Assembly (NCBI GenBank): GCA_019414665.1
Contig: DXLO01000019.1
Coordinates: 1 to 49,564 of the forward strand
Origin: Bacteroides sp.
Lineage (GTDB): Bacteria > Bacteroidota > Bacteroidia > Bacteroidales > Bacteroidaceae
Direction of reading: 5' to 3'
DNA length: 49,564 bases
The translations under genes and the position numbers were made by a program. Below, one piece after another: positions 15,737-24,809 of the stretch. A model generated the notes under the pieces. The model had not been told where the DNA came from. It saw only the letters and a program-made list of their open reading frames with translations, and did no database searches. Within the stretch, counting starts at the first letter, position 1. Each line of letters opens with the position of its first letter.

Positions 15737-18307
15737 ATGATAATGAAAACACAATTTTGTTCTTTTTTACTTTGCTGGATAATCTTTTGTGAGTTTTTGC
15801 CGGCTCAGTCTGTATGCGGATATCGTTCGTTGGATGTTACAAATCCTATAGAGTTATTAGGAAATAAGATTCTCTATGAAGGAAAGGAAATAGAGCTGGG
15901 GGAGAAAACCTTTTTTATCGATGGGCAGCTGTCCGATGAAGTGACGGCCAGATATCCTTTTGTTTTCAATAGCTTTAATGAAGCAGCCAAGGCTTTTGTT
16001 GCCGGAACAGAAGCAGAGCCTATGAAAGTATATATAGCTCCTTATGTATATTGGATTGATAATCCTGATGATCCTCAGGTTAGGGTAGGAAAAGACGGTA
16101 AAGAACCTTTCGGACTGGTAGTAAAATGTCCTTATCTGCATCTTGTCGGGTTAACCAAAAATCCTGAAAATGTAGTGCTTGCTTCCAGTCGCGGTCAGAC
16201 ACAGGGAGCTGTAGGAAACTTCACGATGTTCGATTTCTGGGGAGATGGTCTGTCGGTGAAGAATCTTACGATGGGAAACTATTGTAATGTCGATCTGGAA
16301 TTTCCTTTAAAGAAAGAATTAGGACGTAAAAAAAGAATGTCTGCCATTACCCAGGCGCATGTAGCCTATTGTCATGGAGATAAAATTGTGGCAGAAAATG
16401 TCCGTTTCATCAGCCGCTTGAATATGAATCCTTTGAATGGGGCAAAACGTATTTTGTTCTATAAATGTTATATGGAAAGTACCGACGATGCGTTGACTGG
16501 TACAGGAGTCTACCTGAACTGTACGTTGAAGTTTTATGGTCAGAAACCATTCTGGCGGACGGATATGGGAGGGGCTGTTTTCTTGAACAGTGATTTTTAT
16601 GTATGTCATGACGAAGACCGTCAGTATTTTTGTAAAGGAGTGGGACCTTTGACTGTTGTCGATTGCCAGTTTCATGTCCGAAAGCCTGTATATGCAGGCT
16701 GGACACACGAGCCGTCCGACTGGTTACGGTGTTACCAGTATGGTGTAACGATGAATGGACAGCCTTACGTAATAGGTGCGGACAAGCCTTATAATACAGT
16801 ATGTATGGAGCAGGAAAATGTACTTCATGCATACCGCCTGACAGATGAAAATGGTAAGGTAATTTACAACACTTATAATTTACTTCGGGGAGATGATGAC
16901 TGGGATCCGCTTCAAGTGAAGGATAGTGTACGGGTAATCGGAGAACATGATGGCAGGGATTATGCGAATCTGCCGGTCTGTTTGTCGGTCACTCCGCTGG
17001 TTGCCTCTGTACAGACCGGAGGTAATCCGGTGAAGTTGGTTGCCAACGTAAAAAGACACTGCAATTATGTGCAGCAGGGAAGCTCTGTTCGCTGGAAGAT
17101 TCAGCCGGGATATGAAAAGTATGTCAGCCTGTCTGCCGGAGAAGACGGAACGTGTGTGGTCAAGGCAATGAATCACGAGGACGAAACCAAACATTTCACT
17201 GTTGTAGCCTATACGGAAGATGGATTGGAATGTGCAGTAGAATTGACAGTTGCTCCCGATTTTGTGGAAGCTCCTGCTTTTGTGGAAGTGCCGAAGCTGG
17301 AAATAGCAGATGGAAAAGCAATGGTAAGTTACGAACTGGATTTGCAGGGACGGAAAGATGAGTCGCTGATTACCTGGTATCGGGCTGTTGACAAAGAGGG
17401 TAAAACGAAATATCCGGTAGCAGTGTCACGGTTGGCTAAGCCCGAAACAACCTATAGATTAACAAAAGAAGACGTTGGATATTATCTTATGGCAACGGTA
17501 GCACCCAAACATTTGCGTTGTCATCCTGGTAAAGAATATACGGTAATTTCTTCATCACCTGTTGGCCGTAAACAGGTAAATCCGGTAGATGTATTCGAAA
17601 CTGATTTTCGAAATTTTCCTTGTTCCAATCAGCCTGTATTGTATTCCGGCGGATGGACAATAGGAGGATACAAGCCTCTTGATACGGAAGGTTACGATTG
17701 GGAACTTTTCTCCGATAAGGACTATTGGGTGTATGGAGAGGGAATGAACGGATCACGCGGAACGGGTTTGCTGCAGGCGCAGCGTGGAGCACGGCTGTTA
17801 TATACTCCATTGGAAGGTAGATATGGAGATATGAAAATAACCTTGAATGTAGATCCGAGCAAAACCGCAGGACAAGGGTTTGGAAGTGCTACGGGGCAAT
17901 ATATGGATATCTGTATCAAGTTCGATACCCGTACACTGACTGGATATGCCTTGCGTATTATCCGTACGACAAAATACAGCAATGCGGTCGATTTCATGCT
18001 GATGAAATACGAAAATGGCAGGACTACTGCGATTTCTCTTCCGGTATCTTCCACCTGTTACCGTACCGACTGCACCATTGTACTTGAGGTTAAAGGAAAT
18101 AAGTTGACGGCCCATGCCGAAACTTCCACTCCGCTTTCATCTCCTGTAACGGACGAGAATCTGAAACCATCTGTAAGTTTGGAGGCTGATATCGTTCCTA
18201 ATGTTTGGGGAGGTATGGGCATTCAGCACACGGGAAGTTGTGGAGAGAGCACTACCATGCTGCATCACCTGAAAATAGAATGGATGGGCGTTTCGGCTAG
18301 CAAATGA
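15737..18307 (+). CDS. Large secreted pectinesterase-like beta-helix protein
   Basis: About 856 residues with a signal peptide (MIMKTQFCSFLLCWIIF to LPAQS). The N-terminal half is a right-handed beta-helix with a pectin-methylesterase-like pattern: VYIAPYVYWIDNP, NLTMGNYCN, then MESTDDALTGTGVYLNCTLKFYGQ, comparable to the QDTL...C.I.G segment of CE8 enzymes, and VFLNSDFYV. Next come Ig/cadherin-like segments (around residues 420-630) and a C-terminal concanavalin-like region (from about 660, GGWTIGGYKPLDTEGYDWELF). The catalytic residues of true CE8 enzymes cannot be confirmed, so esterase activity is a guess; polysaccharide binding or cleavage is the general inference. The frame is open back to 15656, but that part encodes the metH terminator. 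Confidence 0.6.
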   Translation: MIMKTQFCSFLLCWIIFCEFLPAQSVCGYRSLDVTNPIELLGNKILYEGKEIELGEKTFFIDGQLSDEVTARYPFVFNSFNEAAKAFVAGTEAEPMKVYIAPYVYWIDNPDDPQVRVGKDGKEPFGLVVKCPYLHLVGLTKNPENVVLASSRGQTQGAVGNFTMFDFWGDGLSVKNLTMGNYCNVDLEFPLKKELGRKKRMSAITQAHVAYCHGDKIVAENVRFISRLNMNPLNGAKRILFYKCYMESTDDALTGTGVYLNCTLKFYGQKPFWRTDMGGAVFLNSDFYVCHDEDRQYFCKGVGPLTVVDCQFHVRKPVYAGWTHEPSDWLRCYQYGVTMNGQPYVIGADKPYNTVCMEQENVLHAYRLTDENGKVIYNTYNLLRGDDDWDPLQVKDSVRVIGEHDGRDYANLPVCLSVTPLVASVQTGGNPVKLVANVKRHCNYVQQGSSVRWKIQPGYEKYVSLSAGEDGTCVVKAMNHEDETKHFTVVAYTEDGLECAVELTVAPDFVEAPAFVEVPKLEIADGKAMVSYELDLQGRKDESLITWYRAVDKEGKTKYPVAVSRLAKPETTYRLTKEDVGYYLMATVAPKHLRCHPGKEYTVISSSPVGRKQVNPVDVFETDFRNFPCSNQPVLYSGGWTIGGYKPLDTEGYDWELFSDKDYWVYGEGMNGSRGTGLLQAQRGARLLYTPLEGRYGDMKITLNVDPSKTAGQGFGSATGQYMDICIKFDTRTLTGYALRIIRTTKYSNAVDFMLMKYENGRTTAISLPVSSTCYRTDCTIVLEVKGNKLTAHAETSTPLSSPVTDENLKPSVSLEADIVPNVWGGMGIQHTGSCGESTTMLHHLKIEWMGVSASK

Positions 18308-18386
18308 TAAGTGATTAGAATGCAGAAAAGGAAAATATGAACAGCCCTTCACGATATATGAATAATACCCATACAGGCTAACAGTG

Positions 18387-18394
18387 TACCTTTG
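18387..18394 (+). promoter_or_regulatory. -7 promoter element for the efflux operon
   Basis: TACCTTTG, 24 bases before the TolC-like start, giving a very short leader. The -33 element is not recognisable, which may mean an activator is needed. Confidence 0.5.
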
Positions 18395-18418
18395 CTTCAG
18401 ATTAAGAAATGAAATAAT

Positions 18419-19756
18419 ATGAAGCAATTACTAGTTATTTTTACCTCTCTTTGTGTGCTCGTTCCTGTAAAAGCGCAGGATGTCCTCACACTGGAAGAGT
18501 GCCTGCGGTTGGGCATAGAGAATAATCTCTTTTTGGAAAGCAGCCGTAATGAGATTAGAAAAGGAGAACATACACTGAGCGAAAATCGTGCAAAACTCCT
18601 GCCTCAGATTAATGCCGTTGCCGGATTCAATGACAATTTCAATCCTCCGGTATCTGTTACCGATGGTTCTGCTTATGGAAATCCTTACAACGTTACCAAA
18701 ACTTTGCAGTACAATGCCTCGGCGGGTATACAGTTACAAATGCCTTTGTACAACCAGACTGTTTATATGGCAGTAGATATTGCCCGTACAATGAATGAGT
18801 TGAACCGTTTATCGTATGAGAAGGCACGGGAAGATCTGATTTTGCAAATCAGTAAAATGTATTACCTGAGCCAGAATACAGCCGAACAGATAGCGTTAAT
18901 CAAAGAGAATATTTCGCGTCTGAACGAACTGAGCAGTATTACACAGGCCTTTTATGATAACGGTATGGCGATGGAAGTCGATGTGAAGCGTGTGAATATC
19001 AATCTTGAAAATCAGCGGGTACAGTATGATAACGCACAGTCTATGCTGACACAGCAGCTGAATCTGTTGAAGTATGTGATCGATTATCCTGCTGATAAGG
19101 AAATAGCCTTGACACCGGTTGATACAGAAAATACTACATCCGTATCGCTTACCGGACTGGATAATAACCAGTATGAACTACAACTTTTGCAGTCGAAGCA
19201 AAAACTGGCCGAACAGCAGCGTAAGATGATTGGTCAGGGTTATATTCCTTCGTTAAGCCTTACCGGAAGCTGGATGTATTCTGCATATACCGACAAGGCA
19301 AAGAACTGGTTCCATTCCGGTCCGTCCAATCATTGGTATAATTCGAGCGGTATCGGACTGACACTCCGTATTCCTATTTTCGACGGACTGGATAAGCGGG
19401 CAAAAATGAAGAAGGCAAAGATCGAGATAGAAAATGCGAAGCTTTCTTATGAGAATGCACTCAAGAATATGCAGACGCAATACCTGAATGCTACAAACGA
19501 ACTGATGAACAGCCAGCGTAATTTCAGGAAGCAGAAAGATAATTATCTGTTGGCAGAAGATGTGTATCAGGTTACGACCGACCGTTATCGGGAGGGAATC
19601 GCTTCGATGACGGAGGTGCTACAGGATGAGATGCGGATGAGTGAAGCTCAGAACAATTACATCAACGCACATTACAATTACCAGGTTACTAACCTGAGTC
19701 TGCTAAAACTTACCGGACAGCTGGAAACACTGTTTAACGGAAATTCTATTCATTAA
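18419..19756 (+). CDS. TolC family outer-membrane efflux protein
   Basis: A 445-residue protein with a signal peptide ending VKAQ, then LTLEECLRLGIENNL, the standard opening of outer-membrane efflux proteins. The two repeated halves of long helices are visible, with RAKLLPQINAVAGF and GYIPSLSLTGSW at equivalent positions and the closing FRKQKDNYLLAEDVYQV. It forms the outer-membrane channel of a tripartite exporter whose other two parts are the next two genes (21- and 43-base gaps). Confidence 0.93.
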   Translation: MKQLLVIFTSLCVLVPVKAQDVLTLEECLRLGIENNLFLESSRNEIRKGEHTLSENRAKLLPQINAVAGFNDNFNPPVSVTDGSAYGNPYNVTKTLQYNASAGIQLQMPLYNQTVYMAVDIARTMNELNRLSYEKAREDLILQISKMYYLSQNTAEQIALIKENISRLNELSSITQAFYDNGMAMEVDVKRVNINLENQRVQYDNAQSMLTQQLNLLKYVIDYPADKEIALTPVDTENTTSVSLTGLDNNQYELQLLQSKQKLAEQQRKMIGQGYIPSLSLTGSWMYSAYTDKAKNWFHSGPSNHWYNSSGIGLTLRIPIFDGLDKRAKMKKAKIEIENAKLSYENALKNMQTQYLNATNELMNSQRNFRKQKDNYLLAEDVYQVTTDRYREGIASMTEVLQDEMRMSEAQNNYINAHYNYQVTNLSLLKLTGQLETLFNGNSIH

Positions 19757-19777
19757 TCATTTAAAATTGTCAGCATT

Positions 19778-20854
19778 ATGAAAACCAATAATAATACACT
19801 TCAGGAAAAAGCTTTGAAACTGAAAAAACAACGTCGTAACCGGATTATTGCCAGTTTGCTTGGAATAGCTATTCTGGTGTGGGGAGTAATAGAGGTTGCC
19901 TTTCTTTTTCTCGATTATAAACAGACGGGAACCAGTAACGACGCACAGATAGAACAATACATTTCTCCGGTGAACTTGCGTGCGTCGGGATATATTAAGA
20001 AAATTTATTTCACCGAACATCAGTCGGTCAAGAAGGGAGATACCTTGCTGGTGCTCGATGATCGTGAGTATCGCATTAGGGTAATGGAGGCTGAAGCTGC
20101 CTTGAAAGATGCAATGGCTGGAGCTACGGTAATAGATGCTACCTTACAGACTACACAGAATTCGGCTTCTGTGTATGAGGCTTCCATTGCCGAAATTGAA
20201 ATTCGTCTGGCTAAACTCGAAAAAGACCGTCAGCGTTATGAAAACCTGCTGAAGCGGAATGCGGCAACACCGATACAGCTGGAACAGATTGAAACGGAAT
20301 ATGAGGCTACACGAAAGAAACTGGAGGCTACAAAGCGCCAGCAAAAAGCTGCCATGTCGGGCATTAAGGAAGTTTCCAATCGCAGAGAAAGTACGGAAGC
20401 TGCCATACAACGTGCTACGGCTGCACTCGAAATGGCACGACTTAACCTTTCGTATACTGTTGTGTTGGCTCCTTGTGACGGGAAACTGGGACGTCGTGCA
20501 TTGGAAGAGGGACAATATATCGGTGCCGGACAAAGCATTACGTATATCCTTCCTGATACGCAGAAGTGGGTGATAGCTAATTATAAGGAAACTCAGGTAG
20601 AGAATCTTCACGTGGGACAGGAAGTCCGTATTACAGTAGATGCAATCAGCGATAAGGAGTTTACCGGAAAGATTACGGCTATTTCTGGAGCAACCGGCTC
20701 GAAATATTCACTTGTCCCGACTGATAACTCTGCCGGAAACTTTGTCAAGATTCAGCAGCGTATTCCGGTACGTATTGATTTTACGAACCTTTCATCGGAA
20801 GACAATGAACGTCTGGCTGCCGGAATGATGGTAGTGGTAAAAGCCAGACAGTAA
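19778..20854 (+). CDS. HlyD/EmrA-type periplasmic adaptor
   Basis: A 358-residue membrane-fusion protein: short cytosolic N-terminus, one membrane segment (about residues 24-47), lipoyl-like half motifs SPVNLRASGYIKKIYF and VKKGDTLLVLDD, a central coiled coil (about 95-215, EIRLAKLEKDRQRYENLLKR), the second lipoyl half LSYTVVLAPCDGKLGR, and the closing beta-barrel with VRITVDAISDKEFTGKI. It bridges the inner-membrane MFS pump and the TolC-like channel encoded on either side. The layout matches EmrA. Confidence 0.93.
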   Translation: MKTNNNTLQEKALKLKKQRRNRIIASLLGIAILVWGVIEVAFLFLDYKQTGTSNDAQIEQYISPVNLRASGYIKKIYFTEHQSVKKGDTLLVLDDREYRIRVMEAEAALKDAMAGATVIDATLQTTQNSASVYEASIAEIEIRLAKLEKDRQRYENLLKRNAATPIQLEQIETEYEATRKKLEATKRQQKAAMSGIKEVSNRRESTEAAIQRATAALEMARLNLSYTVVLAPCDGKLGRRALEEGQYIGAGQSITYILPDTQKWVIANYKETQVENLHVGQEVRITVDAISDKEFTGKITAISGATGSKYSLVPTDNSAGNFVKIQQRIPVRIDFTNLSSEDNERLAAGMMVVVKARQ

Positions 20855-20897
20855 AAATAAGACAAACATGTTTTTCAGTTTCTAATAAATTAGAATT

Positions 20898-22544
20898 ATG
20901 CCTTCGTGTCCGAAAAATTATCCGTTTTATAATTGGGTTCCCAAACCTTTGGGTATTCTTATTCTGTTGCTGTTGTTTATTCCGATTCTTACGGCAAGCG
21001 GAGTGTATACGGTAAACAGTGGCGAGATGCTGAGCGGGCTGGGTATTCAGTCTGAACATATTCAGTTTGTTGGTTTTCTTACTTCTGTAGGAATGGCGGC
21101 TTTCTCTCCGTTCTTTTACGAACTGGTCTGTATCCGCCGTGAGAAAATGATGTGCATCGTAGGCTTTTCGCTGCTTTATATATTGAGTTACGTATGTGCC
21201 AAGACCGATAGTATTTACCTGCTGGCTGTCTGTAGTGTGGTGATGGGATTTCTGCGCATGGTGCTGATGATGGTCAATCTGTTCACGCTTATCAAATATG
21301 CGTTCAAGATGGAGGCTACCCGAAATATAACTCCGGGCAATGAACCTGTGGATGGTGAAGGATGGGATAAGCTGGACCGTGAAAAGAGTACCAGTATGCC
21401 TACCATTTATCTGTTTTTCATGATTCTGGGGCAGATAGGAACTTCGCTCACTGCATGGCTGGCTTATGAGTACGAATGGCAGTATGTGTATTATTTCATG
21501 ATGGGGGCGTTGCTATTATCTATTCTGGTTGTGTTTATCACCATGCCTTATCATAAATATGTGGGCAAACGTTTTCCTATCAACTTGCGTAAGTTTGGCA
21601 GTGTGGTAATATTTTGCGTGATGTGTTCGGCTGCTATTTATGTGCTGGTGTATGGAAAGGTGCTCGACTGGTACGATTCTCCGTCTATTTGCTGGGCTAC
21701 TGCGACGGCTGTTGTGTTTGCCATACTGTTTGTCTATATGGAACGTAACCATAATTCGCCTTATTTTCTGATGGATGTGTTTAAGTTGCGCTCTATCCGT
21801 ATGGGTATCTTGCTCTTTCTGTTGCTGATGATTTTCAATTCCAGTGCCATGTTTGTCAGTGTGTTTGCAGGAGTTGGTATGAAGATAGACAACTGGCAGA
21901 ATGCGTCGCTTAATAACTGGAGTATAGCCGGTTATTTTATCGGTTGCATTATTGCTATTGCCATGGGATCAAAAGGAGTACATCTGAAATACCTTTTCTC
22001 GATGGGCTTTGTTCTGATAGGACTTTCCAGCCTGTTTATGTATTTTGAGGTACAGACCGACGGCTTGTACGAGCGCATGAAATATCCGGTTATTATCCGT
22101 TCTGCCGGAATGATGCTGCTTTATTCGCTGACAGCTGTACATGCCAATCAGCGGATGCCTTATAAATATCTGTCTACCTGGATTTGTATCATGCTGACAG
22201 TGCGTATGGTACTGGGACCGGGGGCTGGAACTGCTATCTATACCAATGTGATGCAGCATCGTCAGCAACACTATGTAACTCGCTTTGCTCACGATATGGA
22301 TCAGTTGAATACAGAGGTAGCAGCCTCATATAATCAGACGGTTCAAGGGATGATGTATCAGGGAAAAAGTGAAAAGGAAGCACATAATATGGCAGCTCTT
22401 TCAACAAAAGGGCGTGTGCAGGTACAGGCTACTCTGGCTGCTGTAAAAGAAATGTCGGGATGGACATTCTACGGTTGTATAGCATGTGCCGTTCTTATGC
22501 TGGTAATTCCGTGGAGAAAAAGGAAGCTGGATTTACAGACATAA
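20898..22544 (+). CDS. MFS drug exporter, EmrB/DHA2-like
   Basis: A 548-residue inner-membrane protein with about 14 hydrophobic segments, consistent with the DHA2 branch that pairs with EmrA adaptors. It sits third in a TolC-HlyD-MFS operon. The usual EmrB motif-C sequence is not obvious, and the family is divergent in Bacteroidales, so the exported compound cannot be stated. There is a soluble loop of about 70 residues before the last membrane segment (QHRQQHYVTRFAHDMDQL onward), longer than in the family at large. A large hairpin follows the stop. Confidence 0.85.
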   Translation: MPSCPKNYPFYNWVPKPLGILILLLLFIPILTASGVYTVNSGEMLSGLGIQSEHIQFVGFLTSVGMAAFSPFFYELVCIRREKMMCIVGFSLLYILSYVCAKTDSIYLLAVCSVVMGFLRMVLMMVNLFTLIKYAFKMEATRNITPGNEPVDGEGWDKLDREKSTSMPTIYLFFMILGQIGTSLTAWLAYEYEWQYVYYFMMGALLLSILVVFITMPYHKYVGKRFPINLRKFGSVVIFCVMCSAAIYVLVYGKVLDWYDSPSICWATATAVVFAILFVYMERNHNSPYFLMDVFKLRSIRMGILLFLLLMIFNSSAMFVSVFAGVGMKIDNWQNASLNNWSIAGYFIGCIIAIAMGSKGVHLKYLFSMGFVLIGLSSLFMYFEVQTDGLYERMKYPVIIRSAGMMLLYSLTAVHANQRMPYKYLSTWICIMLTVRMVLGPGAGTAIYTNVMQHRQQHYVTRFAHDMDQLNTEVAASYNQTVQGMMYQGKSEKEAHNMAALSTKGRVQVQATLAAVKEMSGWTFYGCIACAVLMLVIPWRKRKLDLQT

Positions 22545-22576
22545 AATACTTTACACTCGTTCATTTATTTGCTTTA

Positions 22577-22665
22577 TACATCACGGTGGAGCGTATTTCA
22601 TTTCTTAATCTGACTTTTCGGTGGAAAAGTACCTATGAAAGCTTCCCGTGATGTATTTTTATTTT
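22577..22665 (+). terminator. Elaborate multi-stem hairpin with T tail after the efflux operon
   Basis: A 10-bp outer stem (22577-22586 with 22646-22655) continues after a one-base bulge into GGAGC/GCTTC, then TTTCAT/ATGAAA, and encloses a separate 7-bp hairpin ACTTTTC/GAAAAGT (22613-22619 with 22624-22630). A TTTTTATTTT run follows. It can act as a terminator but is larger than needed for one. Confidence 0.7.
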
Positions 22666-22727
22666 CTTGTTTCATGATGGGAATATAGAAAAATCTTACC
22701 TTAGTGGCAGACTTTAATTTTAGTTTT

Positions 22728-23615
22728 ATGGGGATGGATGCTAAGGAACAAGAAATGCGTTTAACACGTTTTGAGCGCGATTTGACGGCGGGAAAAGATA
22801 TTTGCTGCCTGGAAGGGGAAGTTAAAGCTTTTCCGAAGATATTGTGTAAGCCTTTCCTGATGAATTATGTGGGACTGATTGTGTGTGAAAAAGGATATTT
22901 CTGTTTCGATGTAGATAAAAAGAAGTTTACAGCCCGGGCAGGAGAAACGGTTTTTCTTTCCGAAGGGAATAATTTTTCAATAGGAGAACTGTCTGATGAT
23001 TTGCGTGTGAGCATACTGTTTTATCATATAGATCCGATACGTGAGATTTTAGGCAGTTCGATTGTGGCAATGTATTTGTATACGACACTGACTCCCGAAC
23101 CATGCTATGTATGGACTTCCGGAGAAGAAAGCGATTTGGCACGTTATATTGCATTGCTGGGAAGACATAGGAAGAGTGCGCAGAATCCGTTTGATAATCA
23201 TGAGTGTAAGTTGTTGTTACTGGCATTGACTTACCGTTTGTGTTCTATTTACAGCCGTCGGATTATCGAAGAAAAAAATGTAGCAGGACATAAGATTGAT
23301 ACTTTTATCAAGCTCATTCGGTTGATTGAAAAGTATTATATGCAAGAGAGGGGAGTAGCTTTTTATGCCGATAAGTTGTGTCTTTCTCCCAAATATCTTT
23401 CAGCATTATCGAAATCGGTTTGTGGATATACGGTGCAGGAACTGGTTTTCAGAGCTATTATCCGGAAGAGTATTTTCTGGCTGAAGAATACCAACAAGAG
23501 TGTACAAGAGATATCGGATGACTTGAATTTTCCGAATGCTTCTTTTTTCGGGACATTTTTTAAGAAGCAGACAGGGCTTGCTCCTTCGTATTACCGGATT
23601 TCTGCTGAGGAGTAA
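22728..23615 (+). CDS. AraC family transcription regulator
   Basis: About 295 residues: an N-terminal cupin-like sensor region (GEVKAFPKILCKPFLMNYVG, FTARAGETVFLSEGNNFSIG) and a C-terminal AraC double helix-turn-helix (YADKLCLSPKYLSALSKSVCG, then VQEISDDLNFPNASFFGTFFKKQTGLAPSYYR). The open frame begins at GTG 22704, but a near -7 element (TACCTTAG, 22697-22704) overlaps it, so ATG 22728 is preferred. It follows the exporter operon on the same strand beyond a terminator-like hairpin; control of that exporter is a reasonable guess only. Confidence 0.88.
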   Translation: MGMDAKEQEMRLTRFERDLTAGKDICCLEGEVKAFPKILCKPFLMNYVGLIVCEKGYFCFDVDKKKFTARAGETVFLSEGNNFSIGELSDDLRVSILFYHIDPIREILGSSIVAMYLYTTLTPEPCYVWTSGEESDLARYIALLGRHRKSAQNPFDNHECKLLLLALTYRLCSIYSRRIIEEKNVAGHKIDTFIKLIRLIEKYYMQERGVAFYADKLCLSPKYLSALSKSVCGYTVQELVFRAIIRKSIFWLKNTNKSVQEISDDLNFPNASFFGTFFKKQTGLAPSYYRISAEE

Positions 23616-23914
23616 AATTGTTTCGGTATTTAATAGGGCTTTTTAAAGCTAAAATAAAATATCCAGAAAGGGTTGTGTTTAAAAGTTTGAATATCAAAGT
23701 GATATGCGGACTTTGTGATGGACATGATAGAACTCTTTTGGCTGATGTTGATTGCTTGATTTCGGATTGTAAGTTTATTATTTATGAGTTTCAAGTTTTA
23801 ATATGCTGCTGTTTTCAACCGTTCTGTTTGGTTTGAAACACGTGTTTTGGAACACTTCAGGAAGTATGTCGAAAAACTTCAGCAAAAGTTAGGAAAAACA
23901 TCATGAATTTTTCT

Positions 23915-23947
23915 GAAAAATCGTACAAAGTCTGTTAGCCTTTGTAC
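23915..23947 (-). terminator. Second terminator hairpin of the murU operon
   Basis: GTACAAAG (23923-23930) pairs with CTTTGTAC (23940-23947). On the minus strand it is followed by ATTTTT. It backs up the larger hairpin at 23957-24033. The rest of the gap 23616-24058 holds the 12-base palindrome AAACACGTGTTT (23836-23847) and no convincing gene. Confidence 0.55.
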
Positions 23948-23956
23948 AAAAAAATA

Positions 23957-24033
23957 AGGCAAATTGCCCGTGTTTTTTAGATATTATGCAGTCGGTTGAA
24001 TTGCCTTCTGCATAAGGTACGGGCAAGTTGCCT
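23957..24033 (-). terminator. Large two-stem hairpin after murU
   Basis: Outer arms 23957-23971 and 24019-24033 (15 positions, one mismatch) enclose a perfect 8-bp stem, 23984-23991 with 24008-24015. On the minus strand a TTATTTTTTT run follows, so it should terminate the murU transcript about 25 bases after its stop. Confidence 0.75.
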
Positions 24034-24058
24034 GTTGGCTTGTAAGTGACTGATATTT

Positions 24059-24805
24059 TTATTCTTGATTCAGTTCTGCCAGAAAGCTGGCAGCTTTCTC
24101 AAGGGTTTCCGGTTTTCCTATATCAATCAGATGAAGCTCTTCGGTCAGACATCCACCAATCCGGGCTTCCCCACATGTTTGCAAATAGAAATCCATGATG
24201 GGAAATTTGCCTTTCCACCGTTCGTCCATGTATCGGAAAAGGGAAGGGGAGATGACATGAATGCCACTGAAGGCATATTCCTGATATCTTGTTGCGTCAT
24301 ATTCGAAGTCTTCGGGTTTGGTCTGTCCGGTATCTTTATTAACCCATCCTCTCAGATATGCCTGTTTGTCGAACAGCAGATAGCGGGCTGTAGTTCGTTT
24401 ACTTGCCAACAGAGTAGCATCATTGCCACTGTGCAGGTGGTATTCGTATAAGGCTTTCAGGTCGGTATCGGAGAGGATATCGACGTTATGTATCAGGAAT
24501 GGTTCGTTTCCCTGAAAAAATGGTGCGGCTTTTTTGATACCTCCTCCCGTATCGAGCAACTGTTCACGTTCGTCGCTGATATGAATTGTCAATCCGAAAT
24601 TCTGGTTGGCTTCAAGAAAGTCGATGATCTGTTCTCCGAAATGATGTATGTTGATAACCAGTTCGTTGAATTCGGATTGCTTTAGTTTCAGGATAACGTG
24701 TTCCAGTATCGGACGTCCGTTTACGGGTACGAGTGCTTTGGGCATATGGTCGGTCAGCGGTTTCAGGCGAGTTCCCAGTCCCGCTGCAAATATCATGGCT
24801 TTCAT
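24059..24805 (-). CDS. murU: MurU-like sugar-1-phosphate nucleotidyltransferase
   Basis: A 248-residue nucleotidyltransferase with the signature AAGLGTRLKPLTDHMPKAL (residues 7-25), the ISDE/LDTGGGIKKA segment (76-93), the metal-binding HNVDILSD (108-115) and a closing IDIGKPETLEKA. Length and motifs match MurNAc-1-phosphate uridylyltransferase MurU, which makes UDP-MurNAc from recycled cell-wall sugar. The start lies four bases after the stop of the AmgK-like kinase that would supply its substrate, which strengthens the call. Another sugar-1-phosphate (glucose, mannose) is possible from sequence alone. Two terminators follow. Confidence 0.8.
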   Translation of the reverse strand: MKAMIFAAGLGTRLKPLTDHMPKALVPVNGRPILEHVILKLKQSEFNELVINIHHFGEQIIDFLEANQNFGLTIHISDEREQLLDTGGGIKKAAPFFQGNEPFLIHNVDILSDTDLKALYEYHLHSGNDATLLASKRTTARYLLFDKQAYLRGWVNKDTGQTKPEDFEYDATRYQEYAFSGIHVISPSLFRYMDERWKGKFPIMDFYLQTCGEARIGGCLTEELHLIDIGKPETLEKAASFLAELNQE

Positions 24806-24809
24806 ATTG

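Noticed and set aside
22460..22651. Open frame of 63 codons overlapping the end of the MFS gene
   Set aside because: Its first part is the MFS gene in another frame and its last part is the large hairpin arm.
23618..23836. Open frame of 72 codons after the AraC gene
   Set aside because: Starts at TTG two bases after the AraC stop, Cys- and Phe-rich at the end, with no recognisable family or hydrophobic design.
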